Shown piece after piece: positions 25,897 to 34,015 of a stretch of 64,000 bases of DNA. Source of the DNA: Agrococcus beijingensis (GTDB lineage: Bacteria > Actinomycetota > Actinomycetes > Actinomycetales > Microbacteriaceae); the NCBI RefSeq assembly GCF_030758955.1, contig NZ_CP132360.1:1954692-2018691 (forward strand), in the 5' to 3' direction. Made by a program: the position numbers and the translations under genes. Below the pieces are notes generated by a model, which worked only from the letters and a program-made list of their open reading frames with translations, had not been told where the DNA came from and did no database searches. Every line of letters starts with the position of its first letter. The first letter of the stretch is position 1.

Positions 25897-27534
25897 GTGA
25901 CCGGCACCTGGCTGCTGCTCCGGGCGGCGCTGCGGCGCGACCGGCTGGTCGTGCTGCTGTGGGTGCTGGCCGTCGCCGGCATGTGGGCGGCGGTGCTCGG
26001 CGGCCTCGGCGCCGCGTTCGACGAGCAGGCGCGGCGGGGCCTGGTCGCGCTGCTGTCGGCCCAGCCGGCGCTGCTGCTGCTGCGCGGCGCGCCCGCCGGC
26101 ATCAGCCTGGGCGCGGTGATGTTCGTCTCGACCTACGCCTACCTCGCCGTGATGGTGGCGTTCATGATGACCTTCTTCGCGGTGCGCCACTCGCGCGGCG
26201 ACGAGGACGCGGGCCGCGCCGAGCTGGTGCGCGGCACCGCCGTCGGCCGCTGGGCGCCGCTGGTGTCGACGCTGATCGCGGGCGTCGTCGAGCTCGCGAT
26301 CGTCTGCGGCGCGGTGCTGGCGGTGTCGGTCGCGCTCGGCCTGCCCGCGTTCGGCTCGTTGCTGCTGGCGACCGCGCTCGCCGGTGTCGGCGCCGTCGGC
26401 ATGCTCGTCGGGCTGCTCGCCGGGCAGGTCTTCCCGACCTCGCGGGCCGCCAACGGGGCCGCATCGATCGTCGTGGGCGTATGGTTCTTCGTGCGCGGCA
26501 TCGGGGATGCCCTGGGCGATCCGAGCGCGGATCTCACGCGGGTCGAGGCGGCCTGGCCCGTCTGGCTGAGCCCGATCGGGTGGGGCGCCCAGACGCATCC
26601 GTACGCCGATGCGCCGTGGGAGCCCGACGGCACGCCGCTGCTGCTGTTCGTCGCGGCCGTGCTCGTGCTCGGGGCGCTGGTCGCGGCGCTCGAGTCGCGC
26701 CGCGAGCTCGGCCGCTCGCTGCTGCCGGAGCGCGTGGGCCGGCCGACCGGCTCGGCGCGGCTGGGCCTCAGCCCCGGCGGCGCGCCCGTGGGGCTGACGG
26801 CCCGGCTGCTGCGCGGCGGCCTGCTGGCGTGGCTGGTCGTGGGGGCGGTGCTCGGCACGGTCGCGGGCCGGCTGGCGCCGGTGCTGGCGGGCGCGCTCGA
26901 CGACAACCCGGCGCTGGGGGGCATCGTCGCGACCCTCGGCGAGGAGAGCGGCGGCGACACCGAGGGCATGTTCATCACCGCGATCGCCGGCATCATCGGC
27001 GTGATCGCCTGCGCGGGGGCCATGCAGGCGGTGATCCGGCTGCGGCACGAGGAGCAGGCGCACGGCGAGCTGGTGCTCGCGACGACCGTGCGCCGCATCG
27101 GCTGGCTGGCCAGCCACCTGCTGCTCGGCGTCGTCACCGCGCTCGCGACGCTGGCGGCGTTCACCCTGGTGACGGGCGCCTCGCTGGCCGCCGCCGGCGA
27201 CGACCGCTGGGGGCAGCTCGCGAGCGTCGCCGTCACGCATCTGCCGCTCGTCGCCGTCTACCTGGCCCTCGCGGCGGCGCTCGTGGCGTTCCTGCCGTCG
27301 ACGGTCGCGTGGCTCGGCTGGGTGCTGCTCATCGGGCTGCTGCTCGTGGGCGACTTCGCGCCCCTGCTGGGCGACGCGTGGGCGTGGCTCGAGAACATCA
27401 GCCCCTTCCACTGGGTCGCGAACCCGCTCGCCGCAGAGCCGGACTGGACGGGCTCCTGGTGGCTGCTCGCGGTCGCCGCGGTGCTGCTGGCGGCGGCCAC
27501 CGCCCGCTTCCGCACCCGCGACGCGATCGTCTGA
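25897..27534 (+). CDS. ABC-2 type exporter permease
   Basis: 545 residues from a GTG at 25897. About twelve hydrophobic spans arranged as two similar halves, as in the tetronasin/multidrug exporter permeases of actinobacteria: TWLLLRAALRRDRLVVLLWVLAVAGM opens the first, and LTARLLRGGLLAWLVVGAVLGTVAGRLAP the second. Works with the ATPase directly upstream. The substrate is unknown; hydrophobic antibiotics or lipids are the usual cargo. Confidence 0.9.
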   Translation: MTGTWLLLRAALRRDRLVVLLWVLAVAGMWAAVLGGLGAAFDEQARRGLVALLSAQPALLLLRGAPAGISLGAVMFVSTYAYLAVMVAFMMTFFAVRHSRGDEDAGRAELVRGTAVGRWAPLVSTLIAGVVELAIVCGAVLAVSVALGLPAFGSLLLATALAGVGAVGMLVGLLAGQVFPTSRAANGAASIVVGVWFFVRGIGDALGDPSADLTRVEAAWPVWLSPIGWGAQTHPYADAPWEPDGTPLLLFVAAVLVLGALVAALESRRELGRSLLPERVGRPTGSARLGLSPGGAPVGLTARLLRGGLLAWLVVGAVLGTVAGRLAPVLAGALDDNPALGGIVATLGEESGGDTEGMFITAIAGIIGVIACAGAMQAVIRLRHEEQAHGELVLATTVRRIGWLASHLLLGVVTALATLAAFTLVTGASLAAAGDDRWGQLASVAVTHLPLVAVYLALAAALVAFLPSTVAWLGWVLLIGLLLVGDFAPLLGDAWAWLENISPFHWVANPLAAEPDWTGSWWLLAVAAVLLAAATARFRTRDAIV

Positions 27535-27562
27535 GCCGAGGCTCCGGCGCGAGCGGCGGCCG

Positions 27563-28204
27563 TCACGGCTGCCGGAGGAGCGCGGCCGCCATCATGCGCG
27601 TCATCGTGGCGACGTAGTCCTCCGCATCCCAACCGGCGCGCAGCACCAGCCGCTCGTAGAGGTCGCCGGAGAAGGCCAGCAGGAGGTCGCGCGCGGCCTC
27701 GAGGCTGAGGTCGGGGCGCAGGTGGCCGCCGTCGGCCAGCGCTCGTGCGTTGTGCAGCATCCGCTCGGCGCGGCCGCCCTCGATCTCCTCCAGCAGCCCC
27801 CGCGCCTCCGGGTCGACCTCGGCCGCGGAGCGGATGAGCGCGAGCACGGGGGTCGCCCGCGGCGCGACCTCGAGCGCCAGGCGCAGCCAGCCCTCGACGA
27901 TCTCCGCGCCGGTCCCGGCCGACGCCGCTACGGCATCCGCCCGCCGCTCCGCGTGCTCGGGGCCGACGCCGGCCAGGGCGCTCTGCCAGATGGCGCGGAC
28001 CAGGCCGGCCTTGCCCCCGAACGACTTGTAGATCGTCTCGGGGGAGACGCCGGCCTCCGCCGCCACGGCAGCGACGGTGGTGAGGGCGAAGCCCTGTGCC
28101 GTGAAGCGCTGCCGCGCCGCCTCTACGATCCGCCGCCGCCGCTCGGCAGCGCCCTCTCGACGGCGCGCCGCGTCATAGCGCCTCTTGACAGGCTGCTCAG
28201 CCAC
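27563..28204 (-). CDS. TetR-family transcriptional regulator
   Basis: 213 residues. Helix-turn-helix in the N-terminal 60 residues: RRIVEAARQRFTAQGFALTTVAAVAAEAGVSPETIYKSFGGKAGLVRAIW. The C-terminal ligand domain is helical. Start: the GTG at 28204 (VAEQPVKRRYD) is placed 6 nt after GGGGAGG; longer readings would cover the operator. It diverges from a SnoaL-like gene, with an 18-bp dyad between them that is the likely operator, so it probably represses itself and the SnoaL/NAD-binding pair. The inducer is unknown. Confidence 0.92.
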   Translation of the reverse strand: MAEQPVKRRYDAARRREGAAERRRRIVEAARQRFTAQGFALTTVAAVAAEAGVSPETIYKSFGGKAGLVRAIWQSALAGVGPEHAERRADAVAASAGTGAEIVEGWLRLALEVAPRATPVLALIRSAAEVDPEARGLLEEIEGGRAERMLHNARALADGGHLRPDLSLEAARDLLLAFSGDLYERLVLRAGWDAEDYVATMTRMMAAALLRQP

Positions 28205-28221
28205 GAGGATCCTCCCCATTA

Positions 28222-28239
28222 GATACAGATCACTGTATC
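28222..28239. promoter_or_regulatory. TetR-type operator dyad
   Basis: GATACAG-atca-CTGTATC is a perfect 7-bp inverted repeat with a 4-bp centre, in the 70-bp region between the divergent TetR gene and the SnoaL gene. Size, symmetry and place are those of a TetR-family operator. Confidence 0.75.
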
Positions 28240-28274
28240 GAAACTTCGCAGCTCGCACGATGAGGAGTGGGACG

Positions 28275-28715
28275 ATGAACCAGGAGGAGCCGGGCCGCAA
28301 GCGCTCGGCGACAGACGTCGTGCGGAGCCTGTACGGCTCCGTGAGGGCGCACGATCTGCAGGGGATCGTCGCGCACTTCGCGCCGGGCTATGCGCTCGAG
28401 AACCCGGCGCGACCCGATCGGAGCTTCCACGGCGCAGATCAGGTGCGGCGCAACTGGTCGACGCTGCTCGGCTCGATGGCGGATCTCGCGCTGGAGGAGC
28501 GGCGGCTGGTGGCCGACGGCTCGACCGTGTGGAGCGAGATCGCCATCCGCGGACACCTCGCCGACGGCCGAGAGCAGGCGCTGTGCGGCGTCATGATCTA
28601 CCGCGTCGACGCGGGGCTCATCTCGGAGGGCACCTTCTACCTCGAGCCGGTCGTGCGCGACGGGCTCGACGCGGATGCGGCAGTGCGTGCGCTCGCCGCG
28701 GAGACGGGACGATGA
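28275..28715 (+). CDS. SnoaL-like/NTF2-like protein
   Basis: 146 residues with the NTF2-like alpha+beta pattern: SATDVVRSLYGSVRAHDLQGIVAHFAPGYALENP, then FHGADQVRRNWSTLLGSMADLALEERRLVADGSTVWSEIAIRGHLADG. Members include polyketide cyclases, isomerases and hydrolases of small molecules; the exact role is open. The ATG at 28275 follows GAGGAGTGGG. The stop overlaps the start of the NAD-binding gene. Likely controlled by the divergent TetR. Confidence 0.85.
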   Translation: MNQEEPGRKRSATDVVRSLYGSVRAHDLQGIVAHFAPGYALENPARPDRSFHGADQVRRNWSTLLGSMADLALEERRLVADGSTVWSEIAIRGHLADGREQALCGVMIYRVDAGLISEGTFYLEPVVRDGLDADAAVRALAAETGR

Positions 28716-29602
28716 TCCTGGTGGTGGGCGGCTCCGGTCGCCTCGGCCGGCTCGTCGTCGAAGCGCTCAGCGCCCAGCACGAGGTGCGGGTGCTCGCCCG
28801 GCACGCGACGACCGCGGCGCCGCCGCTGCCCGGTCGGGTGCAGCTGGTCGACGGCGACGTCAGGGATGCTGCGGCGATGACCGCCGCGGCCGAGGGCGCC
28901 TCGTGCATCGTGGTCGCCTCGCACGGCGTGGAGAGCAGGGAGCGCGACGGGCTCGAGTCGGTCGACGTGCTGGGCGCCCGGGCGGTCGCCGCCGCCGCGA
29001 CGAGGAACGGGTGCGGCATCGTGCTCGTCTCGGCGGTCGGCGCCGCGCCTGATGCCGCGCAGCCGCTGGCGCGCACGAAGTGGGCCGCCGAGCAGATCGT
29101 CAGGGAGTGCGGAGCCCCGTGGACGATCGTGCGCGCGGCCGCGTTCGCGCAGACCTGGGCCATGATCCTGACGCTCTCCGCGGGGCGATCGGGCCGTCCG
29201 AGCCTGATCGGCCCGGGGGCGGCACTGCATCGGTTCGTCGACGTGCGCGACGTCGCCGCTGTGGTGGCGCGCGCGGCGACCGACGACGCGCTCCGAGGGC
29301 GCATCCTCGAGGTGTGCGGACCGGATCCGCTCACGCCCTCGCAGCTCGCCGCCATGGTGCAGGAGGCCAACTCGTGGCACGGGGCGCCTCGGCACCTGCC
29401 CCTGGCGCTCGCCCGCGTCATCGGGTCGGGCCTGTCGCTCTTCCGCCCGGATCTCGGGCGACGGCTCACGCTCGGCATCGCCATGAACGAGTCGCAGCCG
29501 CCCGACAGCACTGAGGGCGAGCTGCCGACCTGGCTGGCGATGCGCCCGATCACCCCGGAGACGATGCGCTGGCCGCCGGCGTCGACCAGCGTCGACGCGT
29601 GA
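28712..29602 (+). CDS. NAD(P)H-binding atypical SDR (NmrA-like)
   Basis: 296 residues. N-terminal glycine-rich site MILVVGGSGRLGRLVVEAL (GGxGxxG) of atypical short-chain dehydrogenases that often act as redox sensors or quinone reductases. TKWAAEQIVRECGAPWTIVRAAAFAQTW is the conserved middle region; the classical Tyr-x-x-x-Lys is not clear. Coupled to the SnoaL-like gene by a 4-bp overlap. The stop abuts the second copy of the inverted-repeat element. Confidence 0.88.
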   Translation: MILVVGGSGRLGRLVVEALSAQHEVRVLARHATTAAPPLPGRVQLVDGDVRDAAAMTAAAEGASCIVVASHGVESRERDGLESVDVLGARAVAAAATRNGCGIVLVSAVGAAPDAAQPLARTKWAAEQIVRECGAPWTIVRAAAFAQTWAMILTLSAGRSGRPSLIGPGAALHRFVDVRDVAAVVARAATDDALRGRILEVCGPDPLTPSQLAAMVQEANSWHGAPRHLPLALARVIGSGLSLFRPDLGRRLTLGIAMNESQPPDSTEGELPTWLAMRPITPETMRWPPASTSVDA

Positions 29603-29603
29603 C

Positions 29604-29695
29604 GCACAACGCAAGCCCGACTCGGCATCGGCGCGGCAGATCGACTCGTGCTCGGGCGAGCGCCGCGGAAAGGCCTCAACGGGCTTGCGTTGTGC
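29604..29695. repeat. 92-bp inverted-repeat element, copy 2
   Basis: GCACAACGCAAGCCCG (29604-29619) is matched by its exact complement CGGGCTTGCGTTGTGC (29680-29695), 16-bp arms around a 60-bp core. The arm core GCACAACGCAAGC is identical to copy 1 at 11766-11861, while the centres differ. It fills the gap between convergent genes (SDR ending 29602, MATE ending 29718) and could also serve as a terminator. Confidence 0.85.
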
Positions 29696-29717
29696 ATCGG
29701 GAGGCGAGGCGGATGCG

Positions 29718-31034
29718 TCACGTGCGCCCGACCCGCATCCACGCGTCCGAGCGGGCACGCAGGCCCAGCGTCACGGCCCGCGCCCCGAGGTAGCCGAACG
29801 AGAACGCCGCCCAGATCGTCGCCAGCGCATCCACGCCCGGCACGAGCGCCAGCAGCAGCAGCGGCAGGTAGACGGCCAGGTTGAGCAGGCCCGTCCACGC
29901 CAGGTAGCGCACGTCGCCCGCGCCGATCAGCACGCCGTCGAGCACGAAGACGAAGCCGGCGATCGGCTGCGCCAGCGCCAGCAGCACGAGCGCGACCGGC
30001 AGCGCCTCGAGCACGGCCGCGTCGCTCGTGAAGACGCCCCCGAGCACCCACGCGACCGAGAGCAGCAGGGCCCCGACGACGCATCCGAACCCCACGCCCC
30101 ATGCCTGCAGCCGTCGCGTCACGGCGCGCGCCTCGGCCACGTCGCCCGCCCCGAGCGACCTGCCCAGCATCGCCTGGCCGGCGATGGCGAGCGCGTCGAG
30201 CGCGAAGGCGAGCGTCGAGAAGAGGGTGAACGCGATCTGGGTGGCGGCGAGCGTCGCCGTGCCCGCCTGCGCCGCGATGGCGGTCGTCGCGAGCAGCGCC
30301 ACCCGCAGCGACAGCGTGCGCATGAACAGCCAGCCGCCGGTCGACGCGGTGCGGCCGAGGTCGCCCCAGTGGATGCCGAGCGGCACACCGGCCCGCCGCG
30401 CCTCGCGCACCGCGAACCACAGGAAGAACGCGGCCATGCCCCACTGCGCGATGACCGTGCCGAGCGCGCTGCCCGCGACGCCGAGCCCGCCGCCGTAGAT
30501 CAGCAGCACGTTGAGCGCGGCGTTCGCGGCGAAGCCGATGGTGGCGACGACCAGCGGCGTGCGGGTGTCCTGCAGGCCGCGCATGAGGCCGGTCGCGGCC
30601 AGCACGATGAGCATGGCGGGCAGCCCGAGGATCGAGATGCCGAGATAGACGGCCGCGTGCGCGGTGACGGCGGATGCGGCACCGAAGAGGGCGACGACGG
30701 GTCCGGCGAGCGGGGTGGCCAGCACGAGCACCGCACCGGCGACGATCGCCAGCCAGATGCCGTCGATGCCCGCCCGGATCGCAGCCGGACGATCGCCGGC
30801 ACCCAGCAGCCGCGCGACGGCCGGCGTGGTGCCGTAGGCGAGGAAGATCAGCAGCCCGACGGCGGTCGAGAGCGCCGCGACGCCGATGCCGACGCCCGCG
30901 AGCTGCTCGGCGCCGAGGTGCCCGACGAGGGCCGTGTCGACGAGCAGGAACGCCGGCTCGGCGATGAGCGCGCCGAGCGCGGGCACGGCCAGCCGCAGGA
31001 TCTCGCGATCGCGGGCGTCGGGTCGCAGGCGCAC
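29718..31034 (-). CDS. MATE-family efflux transporter (DinF-like)
   Basis: 438 residues with about twelve hydrophobic spans in two repeats. The opening DREILRLAVPALGALIAEPAFLLVDTALVGHLGAEQLAGVGI is the typical MATE/DinF N-terminus, and ATTAIAAQAGTATLAATQIAFTLFS begins the second half. Exports organic cations or drugs coupled to protons or sodium. No regulator is adjacent; it diverges from the M13 peptidase gene. Confidence 0.92.
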   Translation of the reverse strand: MRLRPDARDREILRLAVPALGALIAEPAFLLVDTALVGHLGAEQLAGVGIGVAALSTAVGLLIFLAYGTTPAVARLLGAGDRPAAIRAGIDGIWLAIVAGAVLVLATPLAGPVVALFGAASAVTAHAAVYLGISILGLPAMLIVLAATGLMRGLQDTRTPLVVATIGFAANAALNVLLIYGGGLGVAGSALGTVIAQWGMAAFFLWFAVREARRAGVPLGIHWGDLGRTASTGGWLFMRTLSLRVALLATTAIAAQAGTATLAATQIAFTLFSTLAFALDALAIAGQAMLGRSLGAGDVAEARAVTRRLQAWGVGFGCVVGALLLSVAWVLGGVFTSDAAVLEALPVALVLLALAQPIAGFVFVLDGVLIGAGDVRYLAWTGLLNLAVYLPLLLLALVPGVDALATIWAAFSFGYLGARAVTLGLRARSDAWMRVGRT

Positions 31035-31155
31035 CCGGCAACGCTACCGGCGCGGCGCACGCCGCTGGCGGCCGGTCGGGCGCCCGGTCGCGACGGCGGC
31101 AGCGGCGCCCGGCTCCGACGCCGGATCCCGCACCGCGCGCCATATGCTGACCCCC

Positions 31156-33102
31156 ATGACGACTCTGCCCTCCGGCCTGCCCGTCGACGACTTCAGCGCC
31201 GAGATCCGCCCCCAGGACGACCTCTTCCTCCACGTGCACGCCAAGTGGCTCGAGCGCACCGAGATCCCGAACGACAAGGCTCGCTGGGGCGCCTTCGCGG
31301 TGCTGGCCGAGCAGGCCGAGGAGGCCGTGCGCGAGATCGTCATCGAGATGCAGCAGGCCGAGCCGGGCACCGACGCGCGCAAGGTCGGCGACCTCTACGC
31401 ATCCTTCCTCGACGAGGCGGCGGCCGACGCCAAGGGCATCGACCCGATCCGTCCGCTGCTCGAGCGCGTCGACGCGGTCGACAGCGTCGACGGGCTGCTC
31501 GAGCTGATGGGCGACCTCGAGGCGATCGGCGGCCCGGGCCTGGTGGGCGTGTGGGTCGACACCGACCCGGGCGATCCGGGCCGCTACCTCGTGCACCTCA
31601 ACCAGGGCGGGCTGGGGCTGCCCGACGAGTCGTACTACCGCGAGGATGCGTTCGCCGAGGTGCGCACGGCCTACCTCGAGCACCTGCAGACGATGTTCGG
31701 CCACCTCGGCGACGCCGAGGAGCGCGCCCACGCCGAGGCGACGCTCGTCTTCGCGCTCGAGACCGAGATCGCCACCCACCACTGGGATCGCGTGACCTCG
31801 CGCGATGACGAGAAGACCTACAACCTGCAGCGCCCCGCCGAGCGCTACCCTCGCCTGCACACCTGGCTGCGCGCCGTGCACGCGCCCGAGGGCACGTTCG
31901 ACGAGGCGGTCGTGCGCCAGCCGAGCTACTTCGACGGCGTGTCGGCGATGCTCGTCGACGAGCGCCTCGACGAGTGGAAGGCGTGGCTGCGCCTGGGCGT
32001 GCTGCGCTCGTTCGCCAGCTACCTGACCACCGGCATCTCGAAGGATCAGTTCGACTTCTACGGCACGGTGCTCACCGGCGCCCCCGAGCAGCGCGAGCGC
32101 TGGAAGCGCGGCGTCTCGCTCGTCGAGGGCATGCTCGGCGACGCGATCGGCCGCATCTACGTCGACCGGCACTTCCCGCCGGAGGCGAAGGCCGCGATGG
32201 ACGAGCTGATCGCGCACCTGGTCGACGCCTACCGCGCGTCGATCGCCCAGCTCGAGTGGATGGGCGAGGAGACCCGCGGGCGCGCGCTCGAGAAGCTCGA
32301 GAAGTTCACGCCCAAGATCGGCTACCCCGTGCGGTGGCGCGACTACGGCTCGCTCGAGATCGGCGCCGACCTGGTCGCCAACGTGCAGGCCGCGACCCGC
32401 TTCGAGCACGACCGCGAGCTGGCGAAGATCGGCAAGCCGATCGACCGCGACGAGTGGTTCATGAACCCGCAGACGGTCAACGCCTACTACAACCCCGGCT
32501 TCAACGAGATCGTCTTCCCGGCCGCGATCCTGCAGCCCCCGTTCTTCGACGTGACGAGGGATGCGGCTGCGAACTTCGGCGCCATCGGTGCCGTCATCGG
32601 GCACGAGATCGGGCACGGCTTCGACGACCAGGGCTCGAAGTTCGACGGCGACGGACGCCTCCACGACTGGTGGACCGACGAGGACCGCACGGCGTTCGAC
32701 GCGCGCACGAGCGCGCTGATCGCGCAGTACGACGCGCTCGAGCCGGTCGCGGCCCCCGGGCACAAGGTGAACGGCGCGCTCACGATCGGCGAGAACATCG
32801 GCGACCTGGGCGGGCTCGGGATCGCCTGGAAGGCCTATGTCGCGTCCCTCGGCGGGGCGGAGCCGCCGGAGCTCGACGGGTACACGGGCGCGCAGCGGTT
32901 CTTCCTGTCGTGGTCGTACGCCTGGCAGCTGAAGATCCGTCAGGAGGAGGCCGTGCGGCTCGTCTCGATGGACCCGCACTCGCCGAACGAGCACCGCACG
33001 AACCAGGTGGTCAAGAACCTCGACGCGTTCGTCGAGGCGTTCGGCGTGCGGCCCGGCGATGCGCTCTGGCTCGACCCGGAGGCGCGCGTCACGATCTGGT
33101 GA
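31156..33102 (+). CDS. M13-family zinc metallopeptidase (PepO/neprilysin-like)
   Basis: 648 residues, normal length for the family. The active site is His483-Glu-Ile-Gly-His487 in GAVIGHEIGHGFDDQG, with the third zinc ligand in Glu546-Asn-Ile-Gly-Asp550. AYYNPGFNEIVFPAAILQPPFFD is the conserved substrate-channel stretch, and the end is DALWLDPEARVTIW. No signal peptide is visible (MTTLPSGLPVDDFSAEIRPQDD), so it should act in the cytoplasm on small peptides, as do many actinobacterial PepO. The ATG at 31156 was chosen by homology; an ATG at 31144 is possible. Confidence 0.95.
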   Translation: MTTLPSGLPVDDFSAEIRPQDDLFLHVHAKWLERTEIPNDKARWGAFAVLAEQAEEAVREIVIEMQQAEPGTDARKVGDLYASFLDEAAADAKGIDPIRPLLERVDAVDSVDGLLELMGDLEAIGGPGLVGVWVDTDPGDPGRYLVHLNQGGLGLPDESYYREDAFAEVRTAYLEHLQTMFGHLGDAEERAHAEATLVFALETEIATHHWDRVTSRDDEKTYNLQRPAERYPRLHTWLRAVHAPEGTFDEAVVRQPSYFDGVSAMLVDERLDEWKAWLRLGVLRSFASYLTTGISKDQFDFYGTVLTGAPEQRERWKRGVSLVEGMLGDAIGRIYVDRHFPPEAKAAMDELIAHLVDAYRASIAQLEWMGEETRGRALEKLEKFTPKIGYPVRWRDYGSLEIGADLVANVQAATRFEHDRELAKIGKPIDRDEWFMNPQTVNAYYNPGFNEIVFPAAILQPPFFDVTRDAAANFGAIGAVIGHEIGHGFDDQGSKFDGDGRLHDWWTDEDRTAFDARTSALIAQYDALEPVAAPGHKVNGALTIGENIGDLGGLGIAWKAYVASLGGAEPPELDGYTGAQRFFLSWSYAWQLKIRQEEAVRLVSMDPHSPNEHRTNQVVKNLDAFVEAFGVRPGDALWLDPEARVTIW

Positions 33103-33111
33103 CGCCGCGCG

Positions 33112-33438
33112 TCAGGCGCGGCCGGGCGAGCGCAGCAGCGCCCCGAGCTCGTCGAGCGCGCCGTCGACCACCCGGTAGTGCGCCCACTTGCCCCGCTGCT
33201 CGCGCTCGATGAGCCCGGCGGCGACGAGCACCTTGGCGTGATGGGATGCGGTGGGCTGGCTCACGTCGATGGCGTCGGCCAGGTCGCACACGCAGATCTC
33301 GCCGTCGGTGGCGGCGAGCATCGAGAGCATCCGCAGGCGCGAAGGCTCGGCGACGGCCTTCAGGCGGGCCGCGATCGCCTCGGCCTCCGCGCGCTCGAGC
33401 GCGGGCTCTCCGGGCGTGCACCAGACGGTCTCTCGCAT
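33112..33438 (-). CDS. ArsR-family metalloregulator (As/Sb-type CxC)
   Basis: 108 residues. Winged helix-turn-helix: LKAVAEPSRLRMLSMLAATDGEICVCDLADAIDVSQPTASHHAKVLVAAGLI. Cys49 and Cys51 in ICVCDL match the CVC site with which ArsR binds arsenite or antimonite and leaves DNA. The wing is REQRGKWAHYRVVDGAL. Start: the ATG at 33438 with GAGAGG upstream, or the ATG at 33447. It diverges from a 19-residue cysteine-rich microprotein, with the shared control region between them. No arsenic pump is adjacent; the arsenic genes at 35-36.5 kb have their own regulator. Confidence 0.92.
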   Translation of the reverse strand: MRETVWCTPGEPALERAEAEAIAARLKAVAEPSRLRMLSMLAATDGEICVCDLADAIDVSQPTASHHAKVLVAAGLIEREQRGKWAHYRVVDGALDELGALLRSPGRA

Positions 33439-33466
33439 GTCACGCATCCTCTCGCATCGACCTCCG

Positions 33467-33498
33467 TCGATATGATACACATTGACACACATCGATAC
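33467..33498. promoter_or_regulatory. ArsR/microprotein divergent control region
   Basis: This is an AT-rich island in very GC-rich DNA: TCGATAT (33467-33473) and ATCGATAC (33491-33498) flank ATGATACACATTGACACAC. TATGAT at 33471-33476 can serve as a -10 for the microprotein. AT-rich interrupted dyads of this sort are typical ArsR operators; the exact boundaries are a guess. Confidence 0.5.
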
Positions 33499-33513
33499 GA
33501 GAGGAGGTGCGCG

Positions 33514-33573
33514 ATGGACGAGCAGGTTCTGGAAGAGGCCCGCAAGGAGTGCTGCGGCGACGGCTGCTGCTAA
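33514..33573 (+). CDS. 19-residue cysteine-rich microprotein next to ArsR
   Basis: MDEQVLEEARKECCGDGCC. Too short for usual gene callers but well supported: GAGAGGAGG (33499-33507) lies 6 nt before the ATG, an ArsR-type control region lies upstream, and a perfect 10-bp-stem hairpin follows 12 nt after the TAA. The first twelve residues can form an acidic amphipathic helix. The end holds two Cys pairs, CC-GDG-CC, able to bind a soft metal or As(III). A small metal or metalloid buffer, or a peptide feeding the repressor, is an inference. No homologue is recalled with certainty. Confidence 0.7.
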   Translation: MDEQVLEEARKECCGDGCC

Positions 33574-33585
33574 ACGATCGCTCGG

Positions 33586-33609
33586 GCGGAGGCCCTTGCG
33601 GGCCTCCGC
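33586..33609 (+). terminator. hairpin terminator after the microprotein
   Basis: GCGGAGGCCC and GGGCCTCCGC form a perfect 10-bp stem with the tetraloop TTGC, 12 nt after the microprotein stop. It isolates the microprotein as a transcription unit of about 130 nt. No U-run follows. Confidence 0.75.
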
Positions 33610-33724
33610 TGCCCAGCCGCCGTCGATGTCCAGCAACCTGGGAGCGCACGCGGGTCGCGGCTCGGTATCGTGGGGCGCGGAACCAGGCCAGCTCCGCTGG
33701 CACATCCCAACGGCAGGAGCGAAC

Positions 33725-34015
33725 ATGCGCGGCAGGATCCTTCTCGTGATCGGCTTCGGCGCCGGCTATGTGCTCGGTGCGAAGGCAGGTCGCCTGCGCT
33801 ACGAGCAGATCGCGGGCGCGGCCGACAAGGTGTGGAACTCGCCTTCGGTCGCGAAGCAGCGGCACGAGGTGCAGCATTTCGTCGAGACGAAGGCCCCCAA
33901 GCTCGTCGAGTCGGCGAAGGACGCCGCCGGCGACGCGATCAGCAAGGTCAGCCGGCGCAGCGCGCGCCACGGTGGCGAGGGCTCGAGCACCGGCACGGGC
34001 ACCGGAGAGTTCTGA
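33725..34015 (+). CDS. YtxH-like small membrane-anchored protein
   Basis: 96 residues: a short glycine-rich span at the start (RILLVIGFGAGYVLGAKAGRLRYEQI), then a charged helical part with KDAAGDAISKVSRR. The layout resembles YtxH-type general-stress proteins. The ATG at 33725 has CAGGAG upstream. The stop overlaps the start of the holin-superfamily protein, forming a three-gene unit common in actinobacteria. Precise function unknown. Confidence 0.8.
   Translation: MRGRILLVIGFGAGYVLGAKAGRLRYEQIAGAADKVWNSPSVAKQRHEVQHFVETKAPKLVESAKDAAGDAISKVSRRSARHGGEGSSTGTGTGEF

Noticed and set aside
28618..32994. A 1458-codon open frame on the minus strand across SDR, MATE and M13 genes
   Set aside because: Antisense noise of low-complexity Arg/Ala/Val/Glu; all three real genes are read in other frames with clear motifs.
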